A DNA stretch of 6,189 nucleotides from Phycisphaeraceae bacterium (GTDB taxonomy: Bacteria > Planctomycetota > Phycisphaerae > Phycisphaerales > Zrk34): assembly GCA_028281485.1 (NCBI GenBank), contig JANQJT010000326.1, positions 1 through 6,189 on the forward strand. The letters are read 5' to 3'. The notes beneath the pieces are model-generated. The model did not search any database. It was given only the letters and a program-made list of their open reading frames with translations, and was not told where the DNA came from. Position numbers and translations under genes: made by a program. Shown here piece after piece: positions 5,654-6,189 of this stretch (the stretch's first letter is position 1; every line of letters begins with the position of its first letter).

Positions 5654-6149
5654 CGGTTTGTGTGACCTGGCCGGTGAGACCGGCGAAGATCAGCCAGTGC
5701 TTGTTTTCTTCGTGCGAGAGGCGGACGGCGTATGTGGTGCTGCGGCCGGCGGGTGAGAGTTCGATGTCGATCGTGCCGTAGTCGAGGGCGCGGCCGGTCG
5801 TGGAGCGGGATGCGCCGCTGGTGGCGGATACGTCGGAGACGAGCACGCGGTCGATGCGGTACTCGACGGGGAAGGCGACGGCGGGCGAACGTGTGGACGA
5901 GCCGGTGTCGTCGGTGGTTTCGTTGTAGACCTGCTGGTTGGACAGGTCGTAGCGGATGCGTGTGGTGCCGCCGAGCCGCATGGCGGCGAAGCGTGCGTTG
6001 CGGTCGACGGATTGCAGGGTGTCGATGACGTCCTGCGTGGTGCGGTATCGCGCCTGGCCCGCGAGCGAGAGTGCGGCGGCGCCGGCCAGGAGGCCGACGA
6101 GCACGACCACGGCCATCACTTCGATCAGGGTGAACGCGCAACGTGTCAT
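5589..6149 (-). CDS. gspH: GspH-like minor pseudopilin
   Basis: The 186-residue product begins with a five-residue leader MTRCA and the pilin-type segment FTLIEVMAVVVLVGLLAG, with Glu at +5 of the mature form. Residue -1 is Ala instead of the usual Gly. Ala at this place is common in planctomycete and Verrucomicrobia pilin-like proteins, so cleavage by a local peptidase is plausible. The region after the helix (RTTQDVIDTLQSVDRNARFA, 36-55) resembles the alpha-helical spine of GspH, where a helix carrying paired Arg/Ala residues follows the membrane segment. The C-terminal strands TYAVRLSHEENKHWLIFAGLTGQV fit the GspH beta-sandwich and its TG-V end. In known systems GspH joins the pseudopilus tip to the GspG shaft. 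GspH is the most divergent pseudopilin and the name leans on its place before gspI. The 3' end overlaps gspI by 65 bases. Confidence 0.78.
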   Translation of the reverse strand: MTRCAFTLIEVMAVVVLVGLLAGAAALSLAGQARYRTTQDVIDTLQSVDRNARFAAMRLGGTTRIRYDLSNQQVYNETTDDTGSSTRSPAVAFPVEYRIDRVLVSDVSATSGASRSTTGRALDYGTIDIELSPAGRSTTYAVRLSHEENKHWLIFAGLTGQVTQTDDEKEVNNLFTMLASGRPDAD

Positions 6150-6152
6150 CGG

Positions 6153-6189
6153 TTAGTTGTTCCTGTCGTCCGTTCGGACGTTCCATGAG
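6153..6189 (-). CDS. Possible 3' end of the preceding operon gene, perhaps GspG (truncated by window edge)
   Basis: One minus-strand frame entering at the right edge reads SWNVRTDDRNN and stops at TAA, 3 bases before the gspH start. GspG, the major pseudopilin, normally comes right before gspH and typically ends in a D-I-x-S-W motif, so the SW here is suggestive. Only 11 codons are visible. A competing frame ends in TGA overlapping the gspH ATG by 4 bases (ATGA), which matches the style of other junctions in this operon. The identity is an inference from gene order and two residues, so confidence is low. Confidence 0.35.
   Translation of the reverse strand, partial: SWNVRTDDRNN

Noticed and set aside
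1..6189. CRISPR array, tRNA/rRNA, insertion sequence or attachment site
   Set aside because: I saw no spaced direct repeats, tRNA-like cloverleaf, transposase motif or flanking inverted repeats on either strand.

Overview
The window looks like high-GC DNA from a planctomycete, most likely of the class Phycisphaerae. This is an inference from two things. The first is the truncated gene at the left edge, which ends in a PEP-CTERM sorting tail (VPEP motif, hydrophobic segment, RRRRK) preceded by a dockerin-like NPTDLALLTLNWLND segment. The second is the planctomycete/Verrucomicrobia-like RCA|FTLIEV pseudopilin leader. No taxonomic marker gene is present, so the assignment is tentative.

Layout. 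Positions 2-160 (+) hold the 3' end of the PEP-CTERM gene, followed by a strong rho-independent terminator at 198-226. About 130 bases with no supportable gene then separate it from a single convergent operon that fills the rest of the window on the minus strand. In transcription order (right to left) the operon contains: a possible tail of the preceding gene, perhaps the major pseudopilin GspG (6153-6189); GspH-like (5589-6149); GspI-like (5153-5653); GspJ-like (4284-5156); GspK-like (3346-4287); a GspC-like single-pass protein (2838-3341); GspL-like (1480-2832); GspM-like (953-1483); and a TPR lipoprotein (357-944, or to 956 with the GTG start).

How they fit together. This is the pseudopilus and inner-membrane assembly-platform half of a type II secretion system. 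In known systems, GspH, I, J and K are the minor pseudopilins that form the tip complex and prime assembly of the GspG pseudopilus. GspL and GspM link the cytoplasmic ATPase to the periplasmic parts, and GspC bridges the platform to the outer-membrane secretin. The closing TPR lipoprotein is a candidate accessory or pilotin-like factor. GspD, E, F and the prepilin peptidase are not in the window. Gene junctions are extremely tight: four 4-base start/stop overlaps (or three if the lipoprotein starts at its ATG), gaps of 4 and 5 bases, and one 65-base overlap. This implies a single transcript with translational coupling. Its promoter lies beyond the right edge.

I found no evidence of a wholly new system. 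The points worth attention are the non-canonical place of gspC between gspK and gspL, the long gspH/gspI overlap, the Ala at the GspH processing site, two low-complexity inserts in GspJ, and the terminal TPR lipoprotein.
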